64,000 nt of DNA from DATFVA01 sp963815785 (GCA_963815785.1 CAWFHZ010000022.1:45545-109544), one strand, 5' to 3'; positions 29,817 to 39,045 are shown, counted from the first letter of the stretch. Numbers and translations are program-made. Notes: generated by a model not told the origin, from the sequence alone.

Positions 29817-30326
29817 TTGAAATCTGTAAAGACAAATGAGATGGAAGGCTTAAAAGAAAAAGTCGTTCATATAAACCGTGTAGCTAAGGTTGTTAAAGGT
29901 GGCAGGAGATTTAGCTTTAATGCGATTGTTGTGGTAGGAAATGGTGCAGGTACAGTTGGTGTCGGACTAGGAAAAGCAAACGAGGTTACTGATGCGATAT
30001 CAAAAGGTATTGATGATGCCAGGAAAAGTCTGGTTACGGTATCCATTATAAAAGGAACTATTGCACATCAGATAATTGGAAAATATGGAGCAGGGAAAGT
30101 TCTTCTTAAACCAGCTTCGCCGGGTACAGGATTAATTGCAGGTGGCGGTGTTCGGGCTGTGTTAGAGGCGGCCGGAGTTCAGGATATTTTAACCAAATCA
30201 CTTGGTTCAAGTAATCCGCATAATCAGGTTAAAGCAACTTTGAATGGATTGTTAAGTGTTGTTGACGCAAGGAAAATGGCTAATAAAAGAGGAATGACAG
30301 TAAAAGATTTATTTAGTTCTAACTGA
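29817..30326 (+). CDS. rpsE: 30S ribosomal protein S5
   Basis: Protein of the mRNA channel important for fidelity. The 169-aa protein has EKVVHINRVAKVVKGGRRFSFNAIVVVGN and GLIAGGGVRAVLEAAGVQDILTKSLGSSNP blocks. The start is TTG with CGGAGAAG upstream (29805-29812). The 60-nt gap after the tRNA-Gln probably contains the processed leader. Confidence 0.97.
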   Translation: MKSVKTNEMEGLKEKVVHINRVAKVVKGGRRFSFNAIVVVGNGAGTVGVGLGKANEVTDAISKGIDDARKSLVTVSIIKGTIAHQIIGKYGAGKVLLKPASPGTGLIAGGGVRAVLEAAGVQDILTKSLGSSNPHNQVKATLNGLLSVVDARKMANKRGMTVKDLFSSN

Positions 30327-30334
30327 GGCTGATA

Positions 30335-30520
30335 ATGAGTAAAATAAAAATAACTCAAACAAAAAGTATAATAGACAGACCCGAAACTCAAAAGCGTACA
30401 ATTGAAGCTTTGGGTTTAGGTAGACCTAATTGGGTAAAAATACATAACGATACTCCCCAGATAAGAGGAATGATAAATAAGGTTACTCATCTGGTTAAGG
30501 TAGAAGAAATTAAAGAGTAA
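30335..30520 (+). CDS. rpmD: 50S ribosomal protein L30
   Basis: A 61-aa large-subunit protein with KIKITQTKSIIDRPETQKRTIEALGLGR and the typical C-terminal TPQIRGMINKVTHLVKVEE. It starts 8 nt after rpsE. The family is absent from some bacterial lineages but present here. Confidence 0.96.
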   Translation: MSKIKITQTKSIIDRPETQKRTIEALGLGRPNWVKIHNDTPQIRGMINKVTHLVKVEEIKE

Positions 30521-30532
30521 TAAGGTTTTAAA

Positions 30533-30982
30533 ATGGATGTTTTAAGTAATCTAAAATGTGCAGAAGGTTCAAAAAAGAATAAAAAACGTGTCGGCAGAGG
30601 ACCTGGTTCTGGACATGGAAAAACAGCTGCCCGGGGTATGAATGGACAACTTTCAAGATCTGGTGCGAAGAAAAAGGCCTGGTTTGAAGGTGGTCAGATG
30701 CCGTTGCAGAGAAGGGTTCCTAAATTTGGATTCACTAATATATTCAGGGTTGAATACCAGGTTGTAAATGTTCAGGATTTACAAAAACTTGCTGAGGCAA
30801 AAGAAAAAATTATAACAATTGAAACTCTGAAAAACCATGGTTTGGTTTCTAAAAAAAATCAGCCTGTAAAAATATTGGGTTCAGGAGAACTTAAAGCAAA
30901 ATTGCAGGTTGAAGTTAATGCATTTAGTAAGTCTGCTCAGGAAAAAATTGAGTCAGCAGGCGGATCAATAAAAAAGATTTAA
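30533..30982 (+). CDS. rplO: 50S ribosomal protein L15
   Basis: Late-assembly protein. The 149-aa protein has the glycine-rich N-terminal block KKRVGRGPGSGHGKTAARGMNGQ, the RRVPKFGF motif and a C-terminal KILGSGEL block. It lies 12 nt after rpmD and 11 nt before secY. Confidence 0.97.
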   Translation: MDVLSNLKCAEGSKKNKKRVGRGPGSGHGKTAARGMNGQLSRSGAKKKAWFEGGQMPLQRRVPKFGFTNIFRVEYQVVNVQDLQKLAEAKEKIITIETLKNHGLVSKKNQPVKILGSGELKAKLQVEVNAFSKSAQEKIESAGGSIKKI

Positions 30983-30993
30983 TCTGGTTTTAA

Positions 30994-32331
30994 ATGTCAA
31001 AATTCACGGATACTTTCAGAAATATCTTTAAGATACACGAACTTCGTCAAAGAATAATTTACACTTTGGCGTTGTTAACAATTGTAAGATTGGGTGCACA
31101 TTTAACAATTCCAGGTGTTGATGCGGCTCTTGTAACACAGAGTATGAAAAACTCAACATCTGATAATCTCTTTGGATTATATGATCTTTTTGTTGGAGGT
31201 GCCTTCAGAAATGCGGCAATATTTGCCCTTGGTATAATGCCGTACATCTCTGCTTCAATTATTCTTCAACTTCTTGGTGCCGTTGTTCCATATTTCCAGA
31301 AATTGCAGCAGGAAGGTGAAGAAGGCAGAAAAAAGATAACTCAGCTTACTCGGTATGGCACTGTTCTGATTTCAGCATTACAAGCCTGGGGTGTAACGGT
31401 AAGATTACTAAATATAAACGTTCAGGGAATGCCGATCGTTCCGGTTCCTGTTCAAGGTTTTATGTGGACCTTTAGTACAATTATTATTTTAACCTCCGGA
31501 ACTGTTTTTATGATGTGGCTTGGCGAGCAGATTACGGACAAAGGTATCGGTAATGGAATTTCATTGATAATTTTTATAGGAATTATTGCCCGGTTTCCGT
31601 TTGCGCTGCTTGATGAATATCGTTTGATTAATTCCGGACAAAGAAATATAGTAATTGAAGTAGTTATACTTGCTTTTATGGCTTTAATAATTGCCGGGGT
31701 TGTTCTTGTAACTCAGGGAACAAGAAGAATTCCTGTTCAGTATGCCAAAAGAGTTGTTGGTCGAAAGGTTTATGGAGGTGTTACACAATATATTCCTTTA
31801 AGGGTAAACACTGCCGGGGTAATGCCCATAATCTTTGCCCAATCAATTATGTTTATTCCAAATACTGTACTTTCATTTTTTCCTGATAATGATTTCTTAC
31901 AGACGATTTCCGGTTATTTTCATTATACTTCACCGGTTTACTCAGTGGTTTACGCTATAATGATTATTTTCTTTACTTATTTTTATACGGCGATAGCTTT
32001 TAATCCAAAAGATGTTGCTGATAACATGAAAAAGCAGGGAGGTTTTATTCCTGGTATTAGACCCGGGAAACAAACTTCTGATTTTATAGATAATATTTTA
32101 ACTAAGATAACTTTACCTGGCTCCTTTTTTCTTGCAATTGTAGCAATCCTGCCTGCTTTTGTTTCAGTTTGGGGAGTTTCAGGACAGTTTGCTCAATTTT
32201 TTGGCGGTACAAGTTTGTTAATTATTGTGGGAGTTGCATTGGATACATTACAGCAAATTGAATCCCACTTACTGATGAGACATTACGATGGCTTTATGAA
32301 AACCGGTAAACTTAAAAGCCGAAGGTACTAG
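30994..32331 (+). CDS. secY: preprotein translocase subunit SecY
   Basis: Channel-forming subunit of the Sec translocon, 445 aa with ten predicted membrane segments. Family blocks include RIIYTLALLTIVRLGAHLTIPGVD, GIMPYISASIILQLL and the cytoplasmic loop RRIPVQYAKRVVGRK. The C-terminal tail ends SHLLMRHYDGFMK. adk, which often lies between secY and map, is missing here; map follows after 7 nt. Confidence 0.98.
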   Translation: MSKFTDTFRNIFKIHELRQRIIYTLALLTIVRLGAHLTIPGVDAALVTQSMKNSTSDNLFGLYDLFVGGAFRNAAIFALGIMPYISASIILQLLGAVVPYFQKLQQEGEEGRKKITQLTRYGTVLISALQAWGVTVRLLNINVQGMPIVPVPVQGFMWTFSTIIILTSGTVFMMWLGEQITDKGIGNGISLIIFIGIIARFPFALLDEYRLINSGQRNIVIEVVILAFMALIIAGVVLVTQGTRRIPVQYAKRVVGRKVYGGVTQYIPLRVNTAGVMPIIFAQSIMFIPNTVLSFFPDNDFLQTISGYFHYTSPVYSVVYAIMIIFFTYFYTAIAFNPKDVADNMKKQGGFIPGIRPGKQTSDFIDNILTKITLPGSFFLAIVAILPAFVSVWGVSGQFAQFFGGTSLLIIVGVALDTLQQIESHLLMRHYDGFMKTGKLKSRRY

Positions 32332-32338
32332 AGATTTT

Positions 32339-33103
32339 GTGATCTATATAAAGACAAAAAAAGAAATAGATTATATAAGAGAAAGTTGTAGAATTGTTGC
32401 AGAAACATTACAACTTATGAAAGCGAATGTGAGGGTTGGGATTTCGACTAAGGAATTAGACCAGATAGCTGAAGATTATATTTTGAGTAATGATGCGAAA
32501 GCCGCTTTTAAAGGATATTCTCAGGGCGGTTCTTCAATAGATTACCCGGCTTCAATATGTTCTTCAATTAATGAAGAAGTTGTTCATGGAATTCCGGACA
32601 ATCGTGTTCTTAAAAATGGTGATATAATTTCATTGGATGTGGGAGTTTTCAAGAATGGTTATTTTGGAGATGCAGCTCTCTCCGTAGCCGTTGGAGAACT
32701 AACTGCGGAGAAAATAAAACTAATGAAAGTAACTGAAAAATCACTTCAGCTTGGAATTGAAGAAGCAAAAGCAGGTAATCATGTTCACGATATTTCATAT
32801 GCTGTTCAATCCTTTGTGGAAGGAAATGGTTTTTCTGTTGTGCGGGATTTATGCGGTCATGGAGTTGGTAAATTTTTACACGAAGATCCATCTATTCCGA
32901 ATTTCGGGAAAAAAGGTACCGGCGCTAAATTGAAAAACGGAATGACGCTGGCAATTGAACCTATGGTTAATTCAGGAGATTATCACGTTAGAACTGCGGA
33001 AGATGGCTGGACAATTATATCAACTGATGGTTCACCATCAGCTCATTTTGAGCATACAATATTAGTTGCGAATGATAAAGCAGAAATACTAACAGTTTGT
33101 TAA
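32339..33103 (+). CDS. map: methionine aminopeptidase, type I
   Basis: Removes N-terminal Met from nascent proteins. The 254-aa protein carries the dinuclear metal ligands in SLDVGVF and YFGDAALS (two Asp), GHGVGKFLHEDP (His), AIEPMV (Glu) and FEHTILV (Glu). It has no N-terminal zinc-finger or SH3 extension, so type Ia. The start is GTG, and its stop codon directly abuts the infA ATG. Confidence 0.97.
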   Translation: MIYIKTKKEIDYIRESCRIVAETLQLMKANVRVGISTKELDQIAEDYILSNDAKAAFKGYSQGGSSIDYPASICSSINEEVVHGIPDNRVLKNGDIISLDVGVFKNGYFGDAALSVAVGELTAEKIKLMKVTEKSLQLGIEEAKAGNHVHDISYAVQSFVEGNGFSVVRDLCGHGVGKFLHEDPSIPNFGKKGTGAKLKNGMTLAIEPMVNSGDYHVRTAEDGWTIISTDGSPSAHFEHTILVANDKAEILTVC

Positions 33104-33322
33104 ATGGCTAAACAAGGACCAATAAAAGTAGACGGAGCGGTAACTGAAACTTTACCGAACGCACACTTTAAGGTCAAACTGGATAATGGGCATGAAATAC
33201 TTGCACATATTTCCGGTAAAATGAGAATGCATTTTATTAAAATACTTGTTGGAGATAAAGTTTCCGTAGAGTTATCCCCATACGATTTAACTAAAGGTAG
33301 AATTACCTACAGATATAAATAG
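33104..33322 (+). CDS. infA: translation initiation factor IF-1
   Basis: A single OB-fold protein that occupies the A site during initiation. The 72-aa protein has the family core VTETLPNAHFKVKLDNGHEILAHISGKMRMHFIKILVGDKV in conserved pieces. ATG begins immediately after the map stop codon without a gap, so coupling is likely. Confidence 0.98.
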   Translation: MAKQGPIKVDGAVTETLPNAHFKVKLDNGHEILAHISGKMRMHFIKILVGDKVSVELSPYDLTKGRITYRYK

Positions 33323-33333
33323 CGGAGTTTCAA

Positions 33334-33447
33334 ATGAAGGTAAGAGCATCAGTAAAAAAAATATGTGATAACTGCAAAGTAATTAAACGTAAAGGTGTTG
33401 TTAGAGTTATTTGTAAAAATCCAAAACATAAACAACGCCAGGGTTAA
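33334..33447 (+). CDS. rpmJ: 50S ribosomal protein L36
   Basis: A 37-aa zinc-binding large-subunit protein: MKVRASVKKICDNCKVIKRK at the N-terminus, then C27 and H32 completing the C11-C14-C27-H32 ligand set. It ends KQRQG. CGGAG lies 9 nt upstream of the ATG. Position between infA and rpsM is conserved. Confidence 0.97.
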   Translation: MKVRASVKKICDNCKVIKRKGVVRVICKNPKHKQRQG

Positions 33448-33471
33448 TTATTTAAAGGAAGGAGATTTTAA

Positions 33472-33855
33472 TTGGCTCGTATATCAGGAGTAGATTTACC
33501 AAAGAACAAAAAAGTTTTATTCGGCTTACAGTACATATTTGGTATTGGTCCTACAATATCAGAGGAAATCCTTTCTAAAGCAGGAGTAAATCCGGATAAA
33601 AAAGTTTCGGAATTAACTGATGAAGAAGTAGCCCAGATAAGAGCAACAATAACTACCGATTATAAGGTAGAAGGTGCTCTGCGTTCCGAGGTGCAACAAA
33701 ATATTAAAAGATTAATGGATATCGGAACATATCGTGGTTTAAGACATAGGAGAGGTTTACCGGCACGAGGTCAAAGAACCCGTACAAATTCACGTACTAG
33801 AAAAGGTAAGAGAAAAACAGTCGCTGGTAAAAAGAAAACTCCGACTAAGAAGTAA
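33472..33855 (+). CDS. rpsM: 30S ribosomal protein S13
   Basis: Head protein bridging to the large subunit and P-site tRNA. The 127-aa protein begins ARISGVDLPKNKKVLFGLQYIFGIG and has GTYRGLRHRRGLPARGQRTRTNSRTRKG at the C-terminus. The start is TTG with a very strong AAGGAAGGAG (33455-33464). Confidence 0.98.
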   Translation: MARISGVDLPKNKKVLFGLQYIFGIGPTISEEILSKAGVNPDKKVSELTDEEVAQIRATITTDYKVEGALRSEVQQNIKRLMDIGTYRGLRHRRGLPARGQRTRTNSRTRKGKRKTVAGKKKTPTKK

Positions 33856-33877
33856 TTGAGATAACTGGAGGAAAAAC

Positions 33878-34264
33878 TTGGCTAAAGTAGTAAAGAAAAC
33901 TAAAAAGAAAACACATGTTGATGCTAATGGAGTGGCTCATATTAAGGCTACATTTAACAATGTGCACGTAACATTAACAGACATTTATGGCAATACAATA
34001 TCCTGGTCATCTGCAGGCAAAAACGGATTTAAAGGATCAAGGAAAAATACTCCATATGCTGCTCAGGTTTCTGCCGAAGCTGCTGCTAAAGAAGCCTATG
34101 ATCTTGGATTAAGAAAAGTTGAAGTTCTGGTTAAAGGCCCTGGCTCAGGAAGAGAAGCTGCGATAAGAGCTTTAAATACTGCTGGTTTGGAAGTTTCATC
34201 TATAAAAGATGTTACACCAATTCCACATAATGGATGCAGACCTCCTAAGAAAAGAAGAGTTTAA
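33878..34264 (+). CDS. rpsK: 30S ribosomal protein S11
   Basis: Platform protein near the E site. The 128-aa protein has IKATFNNVHVTLTDIYGNTISWSSAG and the C-terminal block DVTPIPHNGCRPPKKRRV. The start is TTG with CTGGAGG upstream. It lies 22 nt after rpsM. Confidence 0.98.
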   Translation: MAKVVKKTKKKTHVDANGVAHIKATFNNVHVTLTDIYGNTISWSSAGKNGFKGSRKNTPYAAQVSAEAAAKEAYDLGLRKVEVLVKGPGSGREAAIRALNTAGLEVSSIKDVTPIPHNGCRPPKKRRV

Positions 34265-34286
34265 ATTATTTTGGAGAATTAACTAA

Positions 34287-34913
34287 ATGGCAAGATACAC
34301 AGATTCAGTATGCAAATTATGTAGAAGAGAAAGACAGAAGTTGTTTCTGAAGGGACAAAAATGCTTTACTGATAAATGCCCGGTCGAGATCAGAAATTAC
34401 CCTCCCGGTCAGCATGGAAATTCAAGAAGATCAAAGGTTTCTGAATACGGTATTCAGTTGCGTGAGAAACAAAAAATTAAAAGAATTTACGGATTGCTTG
34501 AAACGCAGTTCAGAAATTATTTTGAAAAAGCAAATAAAGCAAAAGGTATTACAGGAGATAACCTGGTTAAAATATTAGAGAGCAGACTTGATAATGTTGT
34601 ATACCGTGTAGGTTTCGCTTCATCCAGAAAACAGGCAAGACAACTTATAAGACACAGACACATTATTGTAAATGACAGGTTAGTTGATATTCCGTCTTTT
34701 GTTCTTTCAGCCGGAGATGTAATTAAGATAAAAGATAAAAGTAAAAAACTTGACGCTATTCATGGATCTTTAAGAAGAGTAAAAGATTCAACTTATTCAT
34801 GGTTGTCAATTGACAAAGCATCTCTCTCAGGAACATTTTTGCAGGTTCCGGAAAGAGTTGACGTTCCTCTAAATGCGAATGAACAGTTAGTTGTTGAGCT
34901 TTATTCAAAATAA
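34287..34913 (+). CDS. rpsD: 30S ribosomal protein S4 (zinc form)
   Basis: 16S assembly initiator and, in E. coli, repressor of the alpha operon. The 208-aa protein has an N-terminal zinc knuckle (C9, C12, C26, C31 within CKLCRRERQKLFLKGQKCF...KCP) and the S4 RNA-binding domain (LESRLDNVVYRVGFASSRKQARQLIRHRHI). TTGGAGAATTAACTA precedes the ATG. Confidence 0.98.
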   Translation: MARYTDSVCKLCRRERQKLFLKGQKCFTDKCPVEIRNYPPGQHGNSRRSKVSEYGIQLREKQKIKRIYGLLETQFRNYFEKANKAKGITGDNLVKILESRLDNVVYRVGFASSRKQARQLIRHRHIIVNDRLVDIPSFVLSAGDVIKIKDKSKKLDAIHGSLRRVKDSTYSWLSIDKASLSGTFLQVPERVDVPLNANEQLVVELYSK

Positions 34914-34950
34914 TAATTAGAATTTTAAGAAAATCTTAGAGGATAACTAA

Positions 34951-35946
34951 ATGAGTGTTTCATATTTAAAAATGCCTGAAGCTGTTGTTTTAGATGAGTC
35001 AAGTTATTCGAATACATATGGTAAATTTTCATTACAGCCACTTGAACGCGGTTACGGAGTTACCCTTGGTAATTCGCTGAGGAGAGTATTAATTTCTTCT
35101 CTTACCGGTGCTGCCATTACTTCGGTTAAGTTCAGTGGTGTCTTACATGAATTCACTACAATTGAAGGTGTAGTTGAAGATGTTTCCGAAATTATTCTGA
35201 ATCTTAAACAGGTTCGAATGAAACTTCTTAGCAAAAAACCTAACAAGATTGAAATCTCATTTAACGGCGAAAGTGAATTTACAGCTGCTAACATTCAGAG
35301 TAGTAGCAATGAAATAGAGATTTTAAATCCCGGCCTTCATATTGCGACATTGAACAAAGGAGCAAAATTTGACATTGAAATCAGAGTTGGTAAAGGAACA
35401 GGTTATATCCCATCTTCTGAAAATATTTCTCCTGATCAAACAATAGGTGTTATTCCTATCGATTCAATTTTTACTCCTATTAAAAATGTTAAATATGAAG
35501 TAGAAAATGTTCGTATTGGTGACAAAAATGATTATGAAAAATTGACTATAGAGATTTATACTGATGGATCCATAACGCCTGATGATTCATTAACACAGGC
35601 TGCTAAAATCTTAAGAGATCATATTCAGTTATTTATAAATTTCGATATTGAACAGGAAGAGGAACAAGCTGTAAGCCAGAAGGATACAGAATTTGACAGA
35701 GTTAGAAAAATATTATTGACTTCTGTTGACGACCTTGAACTAAGCGTAAGATCACATAACTGTCTTAAAGCTGCAAATATTAAAAACCTTGCAGAATTAG
35801 TTAGAAGAGATGAATCCGAAATGCTGAGATTCAGAAATTTCGGTAGAAAATCTTTAGCTGAGTTAATGGAGATAGTTGAAAACCTTGGTCTGGAATTCGG
35901 CATGGATGTGGATAAATACCTGAAGGAAGAAACAGAAACAAATTAA
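34951..35946 (+). CDS. rpoA: DNA-directed RNA polymerase subunit alpha
   Basis: Scaffold for polymerase assembly, 331 aa. The N-terminal dimerisation domain has PLERGYGVTLGNSLRRVLISSLTGAA (about 31-56). The C-terminal DNA/activator-binding domain has LTSVDDLELSVRSHNCLKAANIKNLAELV and FRNFGRKSLAEL. AGAGGATAA precedes the ATG. It stands between rpsD and rplQ as usual. Confidence 0.98.
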   Translation: MSVSYLKMPEAVVLDESSYSNTYGKFSLQPLERGYGVTLGNSLRRVLISSLTGAAITSVKFSGVLHEFTTIEGVVEDVSEIILNLKQVRMKLLSKKPNKIEISFNGESEFTAANIQSSSNEIEILNPGLHIATLNKGAKFDIEIRVGKGTGYIPSSENISPDQTIGVIPIDSIFTPIKNVKYEVENVRIGDKNDYEKLTIEIYTDGSITPDDSLTQAAKILRDHIQLFINFDIEQEEEQAVSQKDTEFDRVRKILLTSVDDLELSVRSHNCLKAANIKNLAELVRRDESEMLRFRNFGRKSLAELMEIVENLGLEFGMDVDKYLKEETETN

Positions 35947-35966
35947 TCTTGAATTAAAGGTTTATC

Positions 35967-36458
35967 ATGAGACATAGAGTAAAAGGAAGAAAACTTAAAA
36001 GAACAGCGAGTCATCGTGCAGCATTAATGAATGCACTTGCAACTTCACTTTTAAGACATAAAAGAATTAGAACCACTGAAGCCAAGGCTAAAGAAGCCCG
36101 TAAACATGTCGAAGCTTTAATTACAAAAGCCAGAAAAAAAGATCTTCACTCAATGAGACAGGTGATGAGCCATATAAGAGATAAAGAGGTTGTTAAAGAA
36201 CTTTTTGGAGAAATAGTTACCAAAATCGGTGATCGTCCGGGTGGTTACACAAGGGTTATAAAGCTTGGAAACCGGATGGGTGATGCTGCAAGAATGGCCA
36301 TACTTGAACTTGTGGATTATAATGATGTAATAAATGCCAGGGCAGAAGAGCACAAGGAAAAGAGAGAAGCCAAAAAAGCTAAGAAAGATTCTGAGAAAAA
36401 TCAGGAAGTTCAGGACGCCCAGGTAGTTGAAGAAACTCCTGTTGAAAAAAATAAATAA
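35967..36458 (+). CDS. rplQ: 50S ribosomal protein L17 with charged C-terminal tail
   Basis: Exit-side large-subunit protein. The core (MRHRVKGRKLKRTASHRAALMNALATSLL..., ending near residue 125) is typical. A further 35-40 residues rich in Lys and Glu follow (EEHKEKREAKKAKKDSEK...VEKNK), giving 163 aa. Similar tails occur on L17 in Bacteroidota. Last gene of the ribosomal block; a terminator follows. Confidence 0.97.
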   Translation: MRHRVKGRKLKRTASHRAALMNALATSLLRHKRIRTTEAKAKEARKHVEALITKARKKDLHSMRQVMSHIRDKEVVKELFGEIVTKIGDRPGGYTRVIKLGNRMGDAARMAILELVDYNDVINARAEEHKEKREAKKAKKDSEKNQEVQDAQVVEETPVEKNK

Positions 36459-36478
36459 TTCCGAAATATTTAAATGAC

Positions 36479-36514
36479 AAAAAGAGTAATCGGTTTTCCG
36501 GTTACTCTTTTTTA
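36479..36514 (+). terminator. terminator after rplQ
   Basis: AAAAAGAGTAATCGG pairs with CCGGTTACTCTTTTT around a TTTT loop and runs into Ts. It closes the S10-spc-alpha superoperon; engB starts 10 nt later. Confidence 0.88.
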
Positions 36515-36523
36515 TTTTTTACT

Positions 36524-37111
36524 ATGTTTGAAAAACAAGAATTTATTAAATCAGTCTATAATGTAAGGGAAGTTCCAAAACTCCGGCTGCCTGAGGTTAT
36601 ATTATGCGGAAGATCTAATGTTGGAAAATCATCCTTTATAAATTCCTTGTTTAACAGGAAAAACCTTGCAAAAATAAGTTCTACTCCCGGTAAGACCCGC
36701 TCTATTAATTATTATTTAATTGATGAAAAATTATATTTTGTTGATCTTCCTGGTTATGGTTATGCAAAAACAAGCTTAAAGGAAAGAGAATACTGGGGGA
36801 AAATAATTTCTGAATACATTTCAGTTTCCGGTCATATTTCTCTTGCAATTCATCTAATAGACAGCAGGCACAAACCGACTGAATTGGATGTTTTACTTAA
36901 CTCATTATTGAAGCAAAGTAATATACCCTATTTAATACTCCTTAATAAAGTCGATAAGCTTTCGCAGTCAGAAACAGTGAAAACGGGAAGAGAAATAATT
37001 AATTATTTCCCTGAATTAATATTGGGTGAAAACCTGTTGCTTCATTCTGCAGTGAAGAAGAACGGAAGAAAAGAAGTTTTACAATATCTTTCAAAATTAT
37101 TTTATTCCTAA
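36524..37111 (+). CDS. engB: ribosome biogenesis GTP-binding protein EngB/YsxC
   Basis: Essential GTPase for late 50S assembly. The 195-aa protein has G1 GRSNVGKSSFIN (about 29-40), the switch region STPGKTRSINYY, G3 DLPGYGYAK and G4 NKVDKL, in the family order. It lies directly behind the rplQ terminator, so its expression probably depends on read-through or on an unseen promoter. Confidence 0.95.
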   Translation: MFEKQEFIKSVYNVREVPKLRLPEVILCGRSNVGKSSFINSLFNRKNLAKISSTPGKTRSINYYLIDEKLYFVDLPGYGYAKTSLKEREYWGKIISEYISVSGHISLAIHLIDSRHKPTELDVLLNSLLKQSNIPYLILLNKVDKLSQSETVKTGREIINYFPELILGENLLLHSAVKKNGRKEVLQYLSKLFYS

Positions 37112-37127
37112 CTGAATTTCGATTTGT

Positions 37128-37158
37128 TTGCTATTATTAAAGAGTAAGTATATATTTA
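37128..37158 (+). promoter_or_regulatory. Bacteroidota-type promoter of the GAF sensor gene
   Basis: TTG (37128-37130), exactly 20 nt, TATATTTA (37151-37158); the ATG is 34 nt after the -7 box, the same distance as at rpsL. Confidence 0.65.
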
Positions 37159-37191
37159 CTCTAATTTTTATCTTCCAGTTAATACTCGAAT

Positions 37192-39045
37192 ATGGATCGA
37201 AGACAAAAGAAAAGAATCCTAATTTTCCTATTGGTTCCGGTACTTGCCGCAATCTTATTTATTACTGATGATCCTGTAATTCGTTTTATTACAATTGCAG
37301 TAATAATAATTTATGTTGCTTTTATTATATTTTTAAGGGATTCGATTAGGTTTGATAAAACTTTCTCCTCTCTTGATTCAGAAGGAGAAGAAGAAGTTCA
37401 ATTCTCAGCAGAACCAAGACATGATTTTGAAGAATCTTTTAAGATTATTTCCGGGAATAAACCTGAAATAATTACTGCCGATAATTATATCCCTGAATTC
37501 CAGCCTTCAAAAACGACATTAAAGCCTGTCGATCTTAAAGAACGATTTGAAGAAATAGCGAATGAAGAAGTCCCTGAAGAAGTTGGTCACGATGGGCAAT
37601 TTGGATTTGTCCTGGAAAAAATGTTGACGGTTATGAAAGAAGCCTACTCTGCGAATACAGTTATATTTTTCTGGTATAATAAAAAGAAAGAAAAGCTTTC
37701 AATCGAAAAATATGTTTCAAATTCCAATGAGATTGTTAGCAGAAAACTTGATATTGAAGATGATATATTGAGCAAAATTGTACAAAATGGTGAGCCGGAA
37801 TTACTTAGTGATATTTCACCTGCGGCTGAGGCTGATGTAATAAGATATTATTCTGCTGTTCAGGGAATAAGAAGTTTTATCGGAGTTCCGCTTTTCTACG
37901 ACAAATCACTCATCGCAATTATTGCCGTGGATTCGAAAGTCGGTGATGCATTTGGAATAGAAACCATCTATGCGCTTGGCAGGTTTGTTAGAGTTATTAC
38001 GATGATAATTTCAATCTTTGAGGAAAAGCATTCAGATTCGGTTTCCCAGCAGAGATTAAAAGGTCTCCTAAATCTCATCGGTCCGGAAAGTAAATTTGAT
38101 AGTGATTCTGATTTAATTAATACAATTTATAATTCTGTGGGATTTCTTCTTAAGTGGGATGCTTTTGCATTTGTCTACTATTATCCTGTAGACCAGAAAT
38201 TTAAAACTGTAAAAATTATTAACAATACCTCTTTGAAATATATTGGTGAAAATCTTGAGATCGATTTGAATGGAACACTGGTTGGCAAGAGCATTATTAC
38301 AGGTATTCCGGTTAAAATAGATGATACTTCGGCAGATCAATATAAGCGCTACTCTAAAGCAGAAGATGTTAGTTTTGACGGATCATTTCTCTCTATGCCT
38401 CTTATATATAATAATCAGAATTATGGAGTACTTTGTTTTGAAAGTTTAAAGAAGAATGCTTTTTCAAATGCCGATGTACAGTTTCTTAAAAATGCAATGA
38501 ATATTCTATCGTTTGTAATTTATTCATATTCAACACAATCTCTTCTTAAAAGTTATCTTGCAGTTGATGTAGAAACTAAAGCACTGAATGCTGATACTTT
38601 TAAAGAAAGATTACGTGCTGATCTTGTAAAAGCCGAGCAGGTTAAAGTTCCCGGTTCTCTTGCATTGATTAAAATCGATGATTTTCTTGAGCAGGAATCA
38701 TTATTTGATGGAAATCCATTACCAAAAGTGTTGATAACTGTTGCTGATACAATCGGTGAGGAAATGACTCCTATGAATCTATTTGGGAGAATCGGAGAAA
38801 AGGTATTCGCTGTTTATTTCTTCAACTCAAATACAAAAGAGGTTTTTCTCTGGGCAGAAAAACTACGTGTCAAAATAGCCAGAAAACCTGTCGCCGTCGT
38901 TTCAAAGCAAACAACATACACAATTTCCGTAGGAGTGGCTTCATCAACAGGTAAAACCGATGTTGAAGAAGTACTTCATAATGCAGACCTTGCATTACAA
39001 AAAGCCCTGGAAAGAGGCGGAAATTCCGTAAGAAATATCAATTAA
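37192..39045 (+). CDS. membrane-anchored GAF-domain sensor with degenerate GGDEF domain
   Basis: A 617-aa signalling protein. Two membrane helices lie at about 8-25 and 30-48. Two GAF domains follow (about 140-275, with IRSFIGVPLFYDKSLIAIIAVDS; and about 295-450, with SFDGSFLSMPLIYNNQNYGVLCFES). The C-terminal 150 residues have the diguanylate-cyclase layout (ALIKIDDF..., FGRIGEKVFAVYF, YTISVGVAS, ADLALQKALERGGNSV). The active-site GGDEF position reads IGEKV, so cyclase activity is unlikely; it may bind nucleotide or act as a scaffold. It has its own promoter and lies 26 nt before deoB. Confidence 0.82.
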   Translation: MDRRQKKRILIFLLVPVLAAILFITDDPVIRFITIAVIIIYVAFIIFLRDSIRFDKTFSSLDSEGEEEVQFSAEPRHDFEESFKIISGNKPEIITADNYIPEFQPSKTTLKPVDLKERFEEIANEEVPEEVGHDGQFGFVLEKMLTVMKEAYSANTVIFFWYNKKKEKLSIEKYVSNSNEIVSRKLDIEDDILSKIVQNGEPELLSDISPAAEADVIRYYSAVQGIRSFIGVPLFYDKSLIAIIAVDSKVGDAFGIETIYALGRFVRVITMIISIFEEKHSDSVSQQRLKGLLNLIGPESKFDSDSDLINTIYNSVGFLLKWDAFAFVYYYPVDQKFKTVKIINNTSLKYIGENLEIDLNGTLVGKSIITGIPVKIDDTSADQYKRYSKAEDVSFDGSFLSMPLIYNNQNYGVLCFESLKKNAFSNADVQFLKNAMNILSFVIYSYSTQSLLKSYLAVDVETKALNADTFKERLRADLVKAEQVKVPGSLALIKIDDFLEQESLFDGNPLPKVLITVADTIGEEMTPMNLFGRIGEKVFAVYFFNSNTKEVFLWAEKLRVKIARKPVAVVSKQTTYTISVGVASSTGKTDVEEVLHNADLALQKALERGGNSVRNIN

